Part shown: piece after piece, positions 15,122 through 25,679 of the stretch | How positions within the stretch are numbered: the first letter of the stretch is position 1 | Layout of the letters: each line of letters opens with the position of its first letter | Source: Maea johnstoni | Taxonomy: Eukaryota; Annelida; Polychaeta; Spionida; Magelonidae | Assembly: GCA_963942565.1 (NCBI GenBank) | Contig: OZ012688.1 | Span: forward strand, 21,342,804 to 21,406,803 | Length of the DNA stretch: 64,000 nt | Direction: 5' to 3' | Translations under genes and position numbers: made by a program | The notes under the pieces: model-generated | Database searches by the model: none | What the model saw: the letters and a program-made list of their open reading frames with translations, nothing else | What the model was told of the DNA's origin: nothing

Positions 15122-16647
15122 GTTCAGACAGCCGTATCGCACTCGGCCTCCTATGGAACGCCATATGATCAAATATTCAACATTTAGAATGTACGATGCA
15201 ACATTTAGAATGTACGATCCAACCTTACTAATTACGCATCACCATAGCGAATACGCACCAACATGGCAAATACGCACCAACATGCCTGCGAATACGCACC
15301 AACATGGCAAATACGCTCCAACCTGCATTCGTCAATATCATTTGGCCAGATATAGAAGAATGCAAGTTGGTGCGTATCTGCGTGTGCATGTTGATGCGTA
15401 TTTGTCGTTCACTTCCGTCGCATTTTAAGGGGAGAACCTATGGTGAAGGGGAAACTCCTTGCCATGTTATCCATACACGGATGGAATCTGTGTTTAATGG
15501 ACGTACGGGAATTTAGGTATTTGGAGCATCGGACATGAACAGAGAGTCATGAATACATTTAAGCACAAATCTGAAGAAATTTAGGGTATTAAAAAAAACG
15601 AATAACATAAATAATAGGGGATAAGAGGGGCACATATGACCAAAAATAACGCCTTCTAGGTCTATTACTTTGAGCATCGGACTTGAAGAGAGAGTGATGA
15701 ATATATCTAATCACAAATCTGAAGAAATTAAGGGTATTATAGTCTGTCTGACTTGGTTGGGCTAACAGCTTTTTCCTCTTTTTCCCCGCAAAATTTCGTT
15801 TTTGCTATTCAAACTTGGCAAACCTCTTAGTAGCACTGCTGCATGTATGTATGAACTTCTTGTCTTAACTCTACAAAATGTTGATTTTGGGGCTTGTATA
15901 GCTAAAAATAACGCCTTCTTTTAAAGGCCTAGGAAATAAAATAAAATAACAAAGAAAGAGAATACAAATGAAAGAACGTTATAATATATTCATATTTAAT
16001 CAATTTCAATTTTCAATATTTCAATCAGCATGCTGTCGAGGTGCGTTTAACATTGTTAGGCATTTGATGTGACGAAAAAGCATGCACAATGTGGGGTGCT
16101 CCAGGAGAAAATTGTAAACTGTGCAGCATTGCTCCAGTTCACATAGAAGGTATTCAGCACGGTTTAAATCATATGTATCCTTGATTTCCACAAAATTGCG
16201 TGCTATAAGTGGGAGAGACTGTAAAATAAAATATGCTCTTCTGTCTCATCCATGGCCAAAGCAATGTGAGATACTAGGCAAGTGCTTGAAAGCTATTTAG
16301 AGCTACTCCGGACAGGATATGCAAACCCAACTGGGGCACAGAGTAGCATTGTCTCTGAAGGGGGCAATTAGCATGTGCTTCAGAATGGTCGGTCAGGAGT
16401 GCCGGTGTAATGGGATAAAGCGACCCCAGAATCTGTGGACCCCCAGTCACTGATAATTAGGGTTACATTGACCCCCTGGGATAATGACTCCTAAGCACCT
16501 GTTGACTTACCCCTGAATAAAATGACACCTAGTCCCAGTCACTTACCCCTAGTGTATCAAGGCTTCATTGTTTTCTAAAAAAAACAATATTTTGATTTTG
16601 ATTTATTTGCTGTTCTTATGATAAAAGCATTAAATATATCATTTTAA
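15122..16647 (+). repeat. 4.5 kb palindrome, left arm
   Basis: This roughly 1.53 kb arm is repeated in inverted orientation at 18121-19668 with few differences, so open frames inside appear twice (for example a 70-codon frame at 15304-15516 and its copy at 19266-19478). It contains a short tandem motif (AATACGCACCAACATGGCA, 15249-15320). No known protein domain is visible in either arm. Confidence 0.9.
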
Positions 16648-18120
16648 TAAATCTAAGAGAATACCTTATTCTTGAGGCCTAAAGGTAGCCTATAACTGTC
16701 ATCTATTTAAATTAATATACATAGAGTATTCTTAATTCTAAAGCCTAGTGGTAGCTTAGACTAGTGTCTAGTCACCGGTATATACACAAATCAAAATTCT
16801 GAAGTATATTCTACACTATACAATTAATTCTATAGCCTAGTGGCAACCTAGGCTAGTGTCTATTTACCGTTATATACAGATCAATATTTTGATGCGTATT
16901 CTACACGTAGTATGTTCTATAGTGCTGGGACTCGGCCTAGAAAATTAACTCGAGCGCTCGGCAAATCTAACGACCAAAACTCGAGTCCATATCGAGTTTT
17001 ACGGCCACATTGACAAGATCTCAAGGCGAGTGATTTGAAACAACACTGCGCCTCGGTATACACCGGCACATGCCAGGCTCATGTAAAAGTGTACCGCGGC
17101 AGTGTGAATCGGTGAACCAGAAAATGGCGTAGTACGCATTTGACACGGAGACTTGAGGAAAACACATTTTACTACTGGAAATGTGGTGCAAATCTGGGAG
17201 TTTTGGCCATCGCTAGGCCACACATGCATCGGACGCATGTGTTGCTATTAAAATGTCATTAAAATATCATCAGCTCGTTATTTCCGAGCGCTCTATTTCT
17301 GGACTCGAGTGCTCGGATCGCATGCCCCAGTGACCAAGTGGTCGAGTTTCCGATTACTCGTCCCACCACTAATGTTCTACACAATACACTTAATTCAATA
17401 GCCTAGTGGCAACATAGGCTAGTGTCTATTTACCGTTATATACAGATCAATATTTTGAGGCATATTCTACACGTAGTGTGTAGTGCCAGATAATATCAGG
17501 CGGGTTGGCCTTTTAGCCAACACCTACCCTATTATGAGTTATAATGAGTTATGAATATTGAAAAATAAATTACTCATATTGGAAATTCAAGGTTATCTTT
17601 CAATACTCACTAATGATTTGTTAATATTCATTAATTCCTTTTTCAATATGCAGAAAAACATTTAATCATGAATATTGAAAAACTAATACAAAAATGAAAA
17701 ATAAATTAGGAATACGGAGTAATGAATTACGAAGATTGAAAAGTCATGAATATGAAAATATGAATTAAGAATATTATGAATATTTGAAAAAGTTTATATT
17801 ATCATAATGATTTCCCAATATTCGCAATTCAATTTATCAATTATATGCAAAAAGACCTTTTCAATATTTTTTAATAATCAATACATATTGAAAAAAATGT
17901 AAATATTAAAGAATCATTTCTGAATACAGAAAATTCAAGTTTATATTTAATATTTGTAACACTTTTTTCATATTCATTATTCATTCTTTGACTATTCATA
18001 GTTCATTTTAGTTACTTTTCCTTTCTTCAAAATTAATAAATACCTTGAATTATGAATATTGAAAAATAAATTGTTTTTTTTTTAATTTATTGTTTTCTGT
18101 ATCCTAGGATATTTGTCTGC
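16648..18120. other. Palindrome spacer, AT-rich repeats
   Basis: Unpaired centre of the palindrome. It holds about three direct copies of a unit of roughly 90 bp (AGCCTAGTGGCAACCTAGGC, then TTTACCGTTATATACAGATC) at about 16742, 16830 and 17398. The last is separated from the others by a hAT insertion. At 17530-18080 there is an AT-rich tract with many GAATATTGAAAAA variants. No gene. Confidence 0.7.
16920..17371. mobile_element. hAT-like MITE, perfect 8-bp TSD
   Basis: The left end TAGTGCTGGGACTCG pairs imperfectly with the right end ACTCGTCCCACCACTA. Exact ATGTTCTA duplications lie at 16912-16919 and 17372-17379. The size (452 bp), ends and 8-bp duplication fit hAT. No transposase frame, so non-autonomous. 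Confidence 0.88.
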
Positions 18121-19668
18121 TTAAAATGATATATTTAATGCTTTTATCATAAGAACAGCAAATAAATCAAAATCAAAATAATGCTTTTATTAGAAAACAA
18201 TGAAGCCTTGATACACTAGGGGTAAGTGACTAGGACTAGGTGTCATTTTATTCAGGGGTAAGTCAACAGGTGCTTAGGAGTCAATATACTAGGGGGTCAA
18301 TGTAACCCTAATTTTCAGTGACTGGGGGTCCACAGATTCTGGGGTCGCTTTATCCCATTACACCGGCACTACTGACCCACCAGTCTGAAGCACATGCTAA
18401 TTGCCCCCTTCAGAGACGATGCTACTCTGTGTGGGAGTCATACATGCCCCAGTTGGGTTTGCATATCCTGTGTACCTCTAAATAGCTTTCAAGCACTTGC
18501 CTAGTATCTCACATTGCTTTGGCCATGGATGAGACAGAAGTGCATATTTTATTTTACAGTCTCTCCCACTTATAGCACACAATTTTGTGGAAATCAAGGA
18601 TACATATGATTTAAACCGTGCTGAATACCTTCTATGTGAACTGGAGCAATGCTGCACAGTTTAAAATTTTCTCCTGGAGCACCCCACATTGTGCATGCTT
18701 TTTCGTCACATCAAATGCCTAACAATGTTAAACGCACCTCGACAGCATGCTGATTGAAATATTGAAAATTGAAATTGATTAAATATGAATATATTATAAC
18801 GTTCTTTCATTTGTATTCTCTTTCTTTGTTATTTTATTTTATTTCCTAGGCCTATAAAAGAAGGCGTTATTTTTAGCTATACAAGCCCCAAAATCAACAT
18901 TTTGTAGAGTTAAGACAAGAAGTATGTTCATACATACATGCAGCAGTGCTACTAAGAGGTTTGCCAAGTTTGAATAGCAAAAACGAAATTTTGCGGGAAA
19001 AAAGAGGAAAAAGCTGTTAGCCCAACCAAGTCAGACAGACTATAATACCCTTAATTTCTTCAGATTTGTGATTAGATATATTCATCACTCTCTCTTCAAG
19101 TCCGATGCTCAAAGTAATAGACCTAGAAGGCGTTATTTTTGGTCATATGTGCCCCTCTTATCCCCTCTTATTTATGTTATTCGTTTTTTTTAATACCCTA
19201 AATTTCTTCAGATTTGTGCTTAAATGTATTCATGACTCTCTGTTCATGTCCGATGCTCCAAATACCTAAATTCCCGTACGTCCATTAAACACAGATTCCA
19301 TCCGTGTATGGATAACATGGCAAGGAGTTTCCCCTTCACCATAGGTTCTCCCCTTAAAATGCGACGGAAGTGAACGACAAATACGCATCAACATGCACAC
19401 GCAGATACGCACCAACTTGCATTCTTCTATATCTGGCCAAATGATATTGACGAATGCAGGTTGGAGCGTATTTGCCATGTTGGTGCGTATTCGCAGGCAT
19501 GTTGGTGCGTATTTGCCATGTTGGTGCGTATTCGCTATGTTGATGCGTAATTAGTAAGGTTGGATCGTACATTCTAAATGTTGCATCGTACATTCTAAAT
19601 GTTGAATATTTGATCATATGGCGTTCCATAGCCTCCGGCCTCGTGCGATACGGCTGGCTTCACGCAGA
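18121..19668 (-). repeat. 4.5 kb palindrome, right arm
   Basis: Inverted copy of 15122-16647. The outermost about 40 bp are less alike than the rest (GCCGTATCGCAC is shared, with indels beyond), which places the outer edge near 19668. The inner edge begins at TTAAAATGATATATTTAATG. Confidence 0.9.
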
Positions 19669-19807
19669 TACCAGGCCGTATCCCTTTTTTACAAGTAGGA
19701 TAACTAATAATATAGATAGATGGATAGATAGATAGATAGAAATTTATATATAGTTATATATAGTTAAGCACCATGCTATAAGTAATATAATATTGAGAGT
19801 AGAATAA

Positions 19808-20028
19808 GTAACTTTCCCCTTTACCAGCGACCTTCCCCACTACAAGTGCATGACCTGGCATAACACTCATGACTGCTCTGCGGTCATTATACATGTTCCC
19901 CAAAAATATACATCCTTCCTGAGCTGTATGATATATTTCTAAAAGTTGTACCATATTTTGAAAGTTGCATGATAGTTTGAGAGTTGAATAAACATCATTT
20001 TGGCATACCATAAGGGGCTGAATATGCA
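19808..20028 (-). repeat. Dispersed repeat family A, copy 2
   Basis: Inverted relative to 3425-3672. It shares the GTTGTACCATATTTTGAAAG segment and the CATGACTGCTCTG(C/A)GG(T/C) region. Non-coding. Confidence 0.75.
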
Positions 20029-20850
20029 ACACGTACACCTCTCCAGACGTTTTAGGTGAGAGTGTCTTTAATTTAAGCAAACATGATATTGATAAGTTTT
20101 TTACATATGGTTGCCATGACAGCAGGCGATGAGGGCAAAAAAAATGAAAACACTGTTACGGATTGGTCTGGGTAACCCAGAATGACGGATATATCTTAAA
20201 ATGCGCTTTTTGACGGTAAACATATATGAATTGGTGTGAAGCGAAAGCCCGGAACACTCACTTTTTCACATCTTCTTTACTTATATCATCGGAGGTATAA
20301 TGTATCCTAAAATGAAGGAAATCTCAGGACAAAAATGAAAACCGATGCGGGCGTCCTTAATGTGGGAAGCTGATAGGGTGACCTACTTAGAGAGGAAATT
20401 GCCTATCATTTCTGAACTGGTCCACATACAGACAGACGGCTGGCTCAGTTGAGTATTTTCTCTCTTGAACTTCGTGTACGCGTTTATGATTGAATGTTCG
20501 ATTATCATTATGCATGAATGCTCGCTACGTAATTCGATTAACTCTAACTGCGGTACATGACCGTTGTTTACTACCGAGCAAAGCTCGCCAAGCTATTCAA
20601 TATTAACTCAAGCGAGGGTACCTACTTGAGTCCTGGCATACTATGATACTATGATACTACTATGGCTGGAAAACGCTATCGACCAATTTTGTGGCAATCC
20701 GTAACTCTGCTGGAAACGGAAGTGACGTGCAAGTAGAGAGCATTGACACCAAAACGAGAACATGTATATTTCTTAATCACTCGGGGAGTCGGAGAGTGGA
20801 TCGTATTTAACTTTACTACGTAGACCTAGAGAACAAAGATAGATATATAG
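20029..20850. other. Intergenic, nothing recognised
   Basis: No supported gene or bounded repeat. Confidence 0.4.
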
Positions 20851-20925
20851 ATAGATAATCTTTCTTTCAAGTCGGTAATGATTTTACATAGTAAACACGA
20901 GCTGCCAGGGCTCTTGGCCGACTAC
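20851..20925 (+). repeat. Dispersed repeat family C copy
   Basis: Core TTTCAAGTCGGTAATGATTT then AAACACGAGCTGCCAGGG. Related copies lie at 28700-28770 (+), 30487-30553 (-) and 40512-40582 (+). It may be the end of a larger dispersed element; the class is unknown. Confidence 0.7.
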
Positions 20926-21049
20926 AAAATAACAATGTAAAATACGACATACAGCAATAGAAATGATAATTAGAGGCAGAGAAATACATCCCAGTTACTC
21001 ATCTCAGTTAGAGGCAAAGACTATAATAGAACTCTCTGGTAGAGGGGAA

Positions 21050-21134
<85 letters not shown>

Positions 21135-21136
21135 TA

Positions 21137-21204
<68 letters not shown>

Positions 21205-21207
21205 TGG
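21050..21207. repeat. (TA)n microsatellite
   Basis: TA tract with a short GATATATGTGTGTGTG interruption near 21130-21147. Confidence 0.97.
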
Positions 21208-21671
21208 ACTGACCGAAGAAGAAGTGTAACTTCTGTTATTTGCATAGATGAACTGTGCAAAAAAAAAAACGAGTCAAATATAAGCATTTTAAGCTAGTAA
21301 AACTATGGTAGCGCAGGTCAAATTCGATGACTAATTGCCCTTTTGGTTATTTCCGTTAAGTGCTCTCATAAGTGAATAGTGAGCAACACTAAATCTATAC
21401 TTACCGGTTCCCTTTAGGGTATTTGCGGGAAGCAAGTTGGCACATATTAATTGACAATGTAGTGTCTTCAGTTGCTTAGTGCATGTGCGCCAGAGTACCA
21501 CTCTCCTTCCCACGTGTCGCTCAATGAGGTATCCTCATGTATGTCTGCATGTGTAATACACGATAAACTTTTTTTTTATTCCCAGGGTTGAATTTAAAAG
21601 AAGAGGTTAGGGTACCAATCTAAGATCTCCTTGTGTCTGTCTGCCTGTGTAACCCATGCTTAGCTCTACAG

Positions 21672-21950
<279 letters not shown>

Positions 21951-22169
21951 CATACAAACACCCACACGCAGATGGCTAACTGCAGCGACTTGGGCAATGG
22001 CAGCAATGTTCCATTGGTTTGAAGATGTATTTGAGGTCATCACTGACCAATCCTTGATCGTCTCTCTATATTTGTTTTCTGCAATTAGTTTGAAAACTAC
22101 CACCTCCTTAGATTAAAGCTTTACAGGAAGTGAGACTACTTTTTTCTAGAACTCCCTGGCAAATGAAGG

Positions 22170-22372
22170 GAGCAAGTGATTTTCCATTAACAGTAATTCT
22201 TTTTCTGATAACGAAAAATGAATTTCCGATAACAAAGATTGAATTTTTGTTACCGGTAATTCATTTTCCTATACCAGAAATTCCTCTGATTTTCAGTTAT
22301 CAGAAAATGAATTTCTGTCAATGGAAACTCATTTTCCATTAATGGAAATTCATATTCCGTCATCGGAAAAAA
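22170..22372. repeat. Short degenerate minisatellite
   Basis: Irregular units of about 20 bp of the type GAAATTCATTTTCC(A/G)TTA(A/T) in both orientations. Several are near-palindromic. No gene. Confidence 0.6.
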
Positions 22373-23039
22373 GTAGAATGCTTTCCATAGATTTTTTATA
22401 AAGTATTATGCTGGTCTCCAACTTACGAATTTAATGTGCGAACATACACGATCTCAAGTGTACGCTTGAAGACATGAATTGGCTATAAACTTGCTGTGTT
22501 TAAATTTCTCATTCGTGAGATATGTACGTTCAACTTCGACATTATACGACATCCCACGACAGCATGTACGATTGATGTACGACTACAACATCAGATGTGC
22601 GATATTCGTGAGCAGGCGAACATATTCGTAATTGGCTACAAATATGAAGGTGCGTATGTATGCAAATGTGCACGACATAAACATGAATAATTACGTCATA
22701 CATACGCACTTATACGCCTGCTGTACGTCTACTTACGACAATATTCGATTAATTACGAATATGCTCAAACTAAAAATGACAAAATTCTTAAGTACACTGC
22801 GATTTGTAGTGAAATCACTATCAATTTGTTGCTTTGTAGATTAAATTTTGGCCGATAACCTATTTTTTCATTCCGAAGTGGGCCATGTATTTTGTGGCAC
22901 ATTGTCGTCCATTCAATGAGTGTACGTGAATGTATGACGACATACGACAATGTATAACATGTAGCGACACGATGTTCAACAAGGAAAATTGACTTCCTTA
23001 TGGTGAGGTTCCACATCGACCTGGCTGGAATGCGACTTT

Positions 23040-23836
23040 ATGCAAATGATATGCTAATGAGTTTTTTGAGTCGAATTCGACGTTTAGAAAAAGTCGCAAT
23101 CGACTTTTGTCCCTTAGTTCGGCAAATCAAATTCGACCTTGTTTTTGGCGCGAAATTTGAAAAGTCGAATTCAAAAATCAAAAGTCGCATTCGCATTTTG
23201 GGGCCTTCCAAACGGTTGGGAAGGCCCCAACATCGTTATCTTGGCGCATTCGCGCGGAGTCGACTTTTCCGATATGCTAATGAGTTAACTCCCATTTCCT
23301 CATTTGCATAAAGTCGAAAGCGACATCTGGGAAGTCGAATGCGACTTTCTTAAAGTCGCATTCGACTTATTTGAAATCGAATGCGTAAAATAAACTTATG
23401 CATTCGATAAATTGATCATGGTGGTTATTTCCCCACAATGAAAATGTCGAATGCGCATTTGAAATGTCGAATTCGACAAAATGTAATAGAATTCTACATA
23501 TTAAAAGCATACTGGACATTTGAAAGGTCGAATGCGATTAATATATGTCGAATTCGACTTCAGTAATGTCGAATTCGACATTTCAAATGCGCATTCGACT
23601 AATGTCCATTTATTTCCGCACGCAAATTGGTAAAGTTTTCCCACGCCCTTGAAGGTCGAATGCGCACTTTGTAATGTCGAATTCGACTTCAGAGAGTCGA
23701 TTTCGACATTTATAAGTGCGCATTCGACAAAGTGGATGTCGAATTCGACCTTTCAGTAGTCGAATGCGACTTTTCACATGTCGAATTCGACATACGAAAA
23801 GTCGAATTCGACTTACTATAAGTCGAATACGACTTA
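23040..23836. repeat. GTCGAAT(T/G)CGAC array, left
   Basis: More than 20 copies of a 12-bp near-palindrome (GTCGAATTCGAC, GTCGAATGCGAC, GTCGCATTCGAC and half-sites), separated by roughly 10-40 bp of unrelated sequence. The spacing and sequence of the spacers vary, so this is not a simple tandem repeat. It looks like clustered binding sites. Confidence 0.85.
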
Positions 23837-23844
23837 TTGCAGCT

Positions 23845-23852
23845 TATAAAAA
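23845..23852 (+). promoter_or_regulatory. TATA box of cassette gene
   Basis: TATAAAAA lies 72 bp upstream of the ATG at 23917 and directly after the palindrome array. That distance leaves room for a start site about 30 bp downstream and a short leader. This is inferred from sequence only. Confidence 0.55.
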
Positions 23853-23916
23853 GGAAGTCCTTAGCTCATATCTCATACCGCAACTGACCGTCGACAAGCA
23901 AACATCTCCAGTAGAC

Positions 23917-24411
23917 ATGGCAATCACCAAGAGAACAACGAGGCCTATTGCAGCTCAATCTCAAGCAACAGCAGCATCCCCACCACCACCACCACCACCA
24001 CCAACACCACCACCTCCATCAGCATCACCGCCACCACCATCACCAGACACAGAACCCATAGACGAAGAAGACGAAGAAGAGCAAGTTCTTTGGGTGGTAG
24101 TAGTTGACGATGATGAAGAGGATGATAAGGATGAAGAGGATGCTAAGGATGAAGAGGATGATAAGGATGAAGAGGATGATAAGGATGAAGAGGATGATAA
24201 GGATGAAGAGGACGATAACGATGAAGAGGATGAAGAGTATGCAGAATCACTTCTTTGGGTGGAAGATGACGAAGAGGAGGAAGAAGTGGACTACCGAGTT
24301 GGACAGAAGAGAAAAGGCAAAGGAAAGGGCCCTGCACCCAAGAAGAAGAAAGACAACAAAAGCCACGAGATCAGCACACCTCTCAAAACAACTGGAGATG
24401 GAGATGGTTGA
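23917..24411 (+). CDS. Pro-rich/acidic nuclear-type protein in TIR element
   Basis: Single-exon frame of 164 codons. I do not recognise a family. In order: a basic N terminus (MAITKRTTRP), a proline-rich stretch (about residues 22-45), a long acidic region with five or six DKDEED-type repeats (about 48-110), two similar flanking motifs (QVLWV before, SLLWV after the repeats), and a C-terminal basic cluster GQKRKGKGKGPAPKKKK that looks like a nuclear localisation signal. A TATA box lies upstream and AATAAA at 24471-24476. The frame is open further upstream to 23716, but that part only translates the palindrome array, so 23917 is the better start. Low-complexity composition means chance or a non-coding origin cannot be excluded. 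Confidence 0.5.
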   Translation: MAITKRTTRPIAAQSQATAASPPPPPPPPTPPPPSASPPPPSPDTEPIDEEDEEEQVLWVVVVDDDEEDDKDEEDAKDEEDDKDEEDDKDEEDDKDEEDDNDEEDEEYAESLLWVEDDEEEEEVDYRVGQKRKGKGKGPAPKKKKDNKSHEISTPLKTTGDGDG

Positions 24412-24470
24412 TGGCAACCCCTACTCTTCGACAGAAGGATAACTTTTAATTTTGATTTGTATTTTTTGTA

Positions 24471-24476
24471 AATAAA
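24471..24476 (+). terminator. Poly(A) signal of cassette gene
   Basis: AATAAA, 60 bp past the stop codon, followed by T-rich sequence (TTTTGTAAAAATTTTTTATTG) about 20-40 bp later. Confidence 0.55.
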
Positions 24477-24699
24477 TAATATTTATTTGTATCTTTTGTA
24501 AAAATTTTTTATTGTGTTTAATTTTGAAAAATAAAAATATAACTTTGTATATGTTATCATTTTCATAATAAAAAAATGATTTCCATTTGAGAAAAGACAT
24601 GAAGGAAATAATATCAATACTTAACTTTACCTATGAAGTTTAAGTTATTGCTATTACTGCTTTCATGTCTGATATGTAATATTAAAAAAAAAAAAATGT

Positions 24700-24785
24700 T
24701 GAATCGATATAGATATCTATATAAATATCTAGATAGATATCTATCGATCTAGATAGATATATAGATAAATAGATACATATCTAAA
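24700..24785. repeat. GATA/TATC simple repeat
   Basis: Irregular GATA and TATC words forming several small palindromes (ATAGATATCTAT). Confidence 0.9.
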
Positions 24786-25300
24786 GTCCAAATGCGACCA
24801 GTTCCATGTCGAATGCGAAGAAATAATGTCGCGTGCGACATCTTTTTTGGTCGCATTCGACATTTAATTGTCGCATGCGACTAATCCAATGTCGCATTCC
24901 ACTTTGAAAAGGTCGAATGTGACAAAACTCTGGAAGTCGCATTCGAATTTATGAAAGTCGCATTCGACTTTCAACTAATCGAATGCGACTTTTAAAATGT
25001 CGAATGCGCATTAATATGTCGAATGCGACTTTTAGAAAGTCGCATTCGACCTAACCTGTCAATCAACCAGGTAATTTGCATAAAATCGTATTCGACAAGT
25101 GTTTCGTGCGTTCGCACAACCGTTTTCGACCTTTCGACTTCGAACACGTCGAATGCGACGTTTAGCGACGTTTAGCGATTCCACATCGCATTCGACACGC
25201 CTAAAAATGCCTAACCCGATGACAATTTTACGTGTCGCATTCGACTTTTAGCGATTTTTTTCAAACTTTTTCAAACTGGTCGAATTTCCAGCCAGCTCTA
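24786..25300. repeat. GTCGAAT(T/G)CGAC array, right
   Basis: About 15 further copies of the motif seen at 23040-23836, here mostly in the GTCGCATTCGAC / GTCGAATGCGAC forms. With the left array it brackets the cassette gene. Confidence 0.85.
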
Positions 25301-25679
25301 TGTGGAACCTCACCTTTACGACAGTATTTTTGTCGAATCCAAAAGGTTTACATGGAAAATTCTTTTTTTTTAATTTTGCAGCATTACCTACGAAAACCTA
25401 AGACTCACTACGAACAACCGCGACAACGCACGAAAAACTGCGATTTTTGTATTCGCACCTTAACAGTCGTATGTGGGAGAGTGTTATTATCGTATCAAGT
25501 TGCGAAAATCTTAAAGATGCCAATCCCTTTCTGGATGTGAATGGGTTAAGTCGTGATGTTAAAACATTTAGCATGCTCTTGATAGAAATTTTGAATGAGG
25601 TTATTCGGAATTGATATTTGGTAATTAAAGGAAATACGTTCATTTTTTTCTCTTATACAGGTTTTACGAGGATTTTACA

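Larger units (their letters stand above)
23001..25315. mobile_element. TIR element carrying a gene cassette
   Basis: The left end GGTGAGGTTCCACAT continues to CTGGCTGGAA. The right end is the inverse (TTCCAGCCAG to ATGTGGAACCTCACC). TTA duplications lie at 22998-23000 and 25316-25318, the TWA target type of PIF/Harbinger. The 2315 bp body has three parts: a left array of GTCGAAT(T/G)CGAC palindromes, a central cassette with TATA box, 164-codon frame and poly(A) signal, and a right palindrome array. No transposase is visible, so mobilisation would need an outside enzyme. Confidence 0.75.
22409..25486. mobile_element. Outer TIR element hosting a nested element
   Basis: TCTCCAACTTACGA near the left edge and TCGTATGTGGGAGA near the right edge are inverted with two mismatches. 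TATTAT lies just outside both ends. The parts outside the inner element (22409-23000 and 25319-25486) share a high density of TACGA/TCGTA words. The inner element starts at 23001. Ends are inferred, and the 6-bp duplication is AT-rich and therefore weak. Confidence 0.45.

Noticed and set aside
15304-15516. 70-codon frame present identically in both palindrome arms
   Set aside because: The conservation is explained by the DNA-level identity of the arms; there is no protein motif.
15122-19668. Palindrome as a virus-like element with long inverted ends
   Set aside because: No capsid, polymerase or integrase-like coding region is visible, and no boundary duplication was found.
23716-23916. In-frame 5' extension of the acidic-protein frame
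   Set aside because: It only translates the palindrome array (repeating R-I-R / S-R-I-R patterns) and lies upstream of the TATA box.
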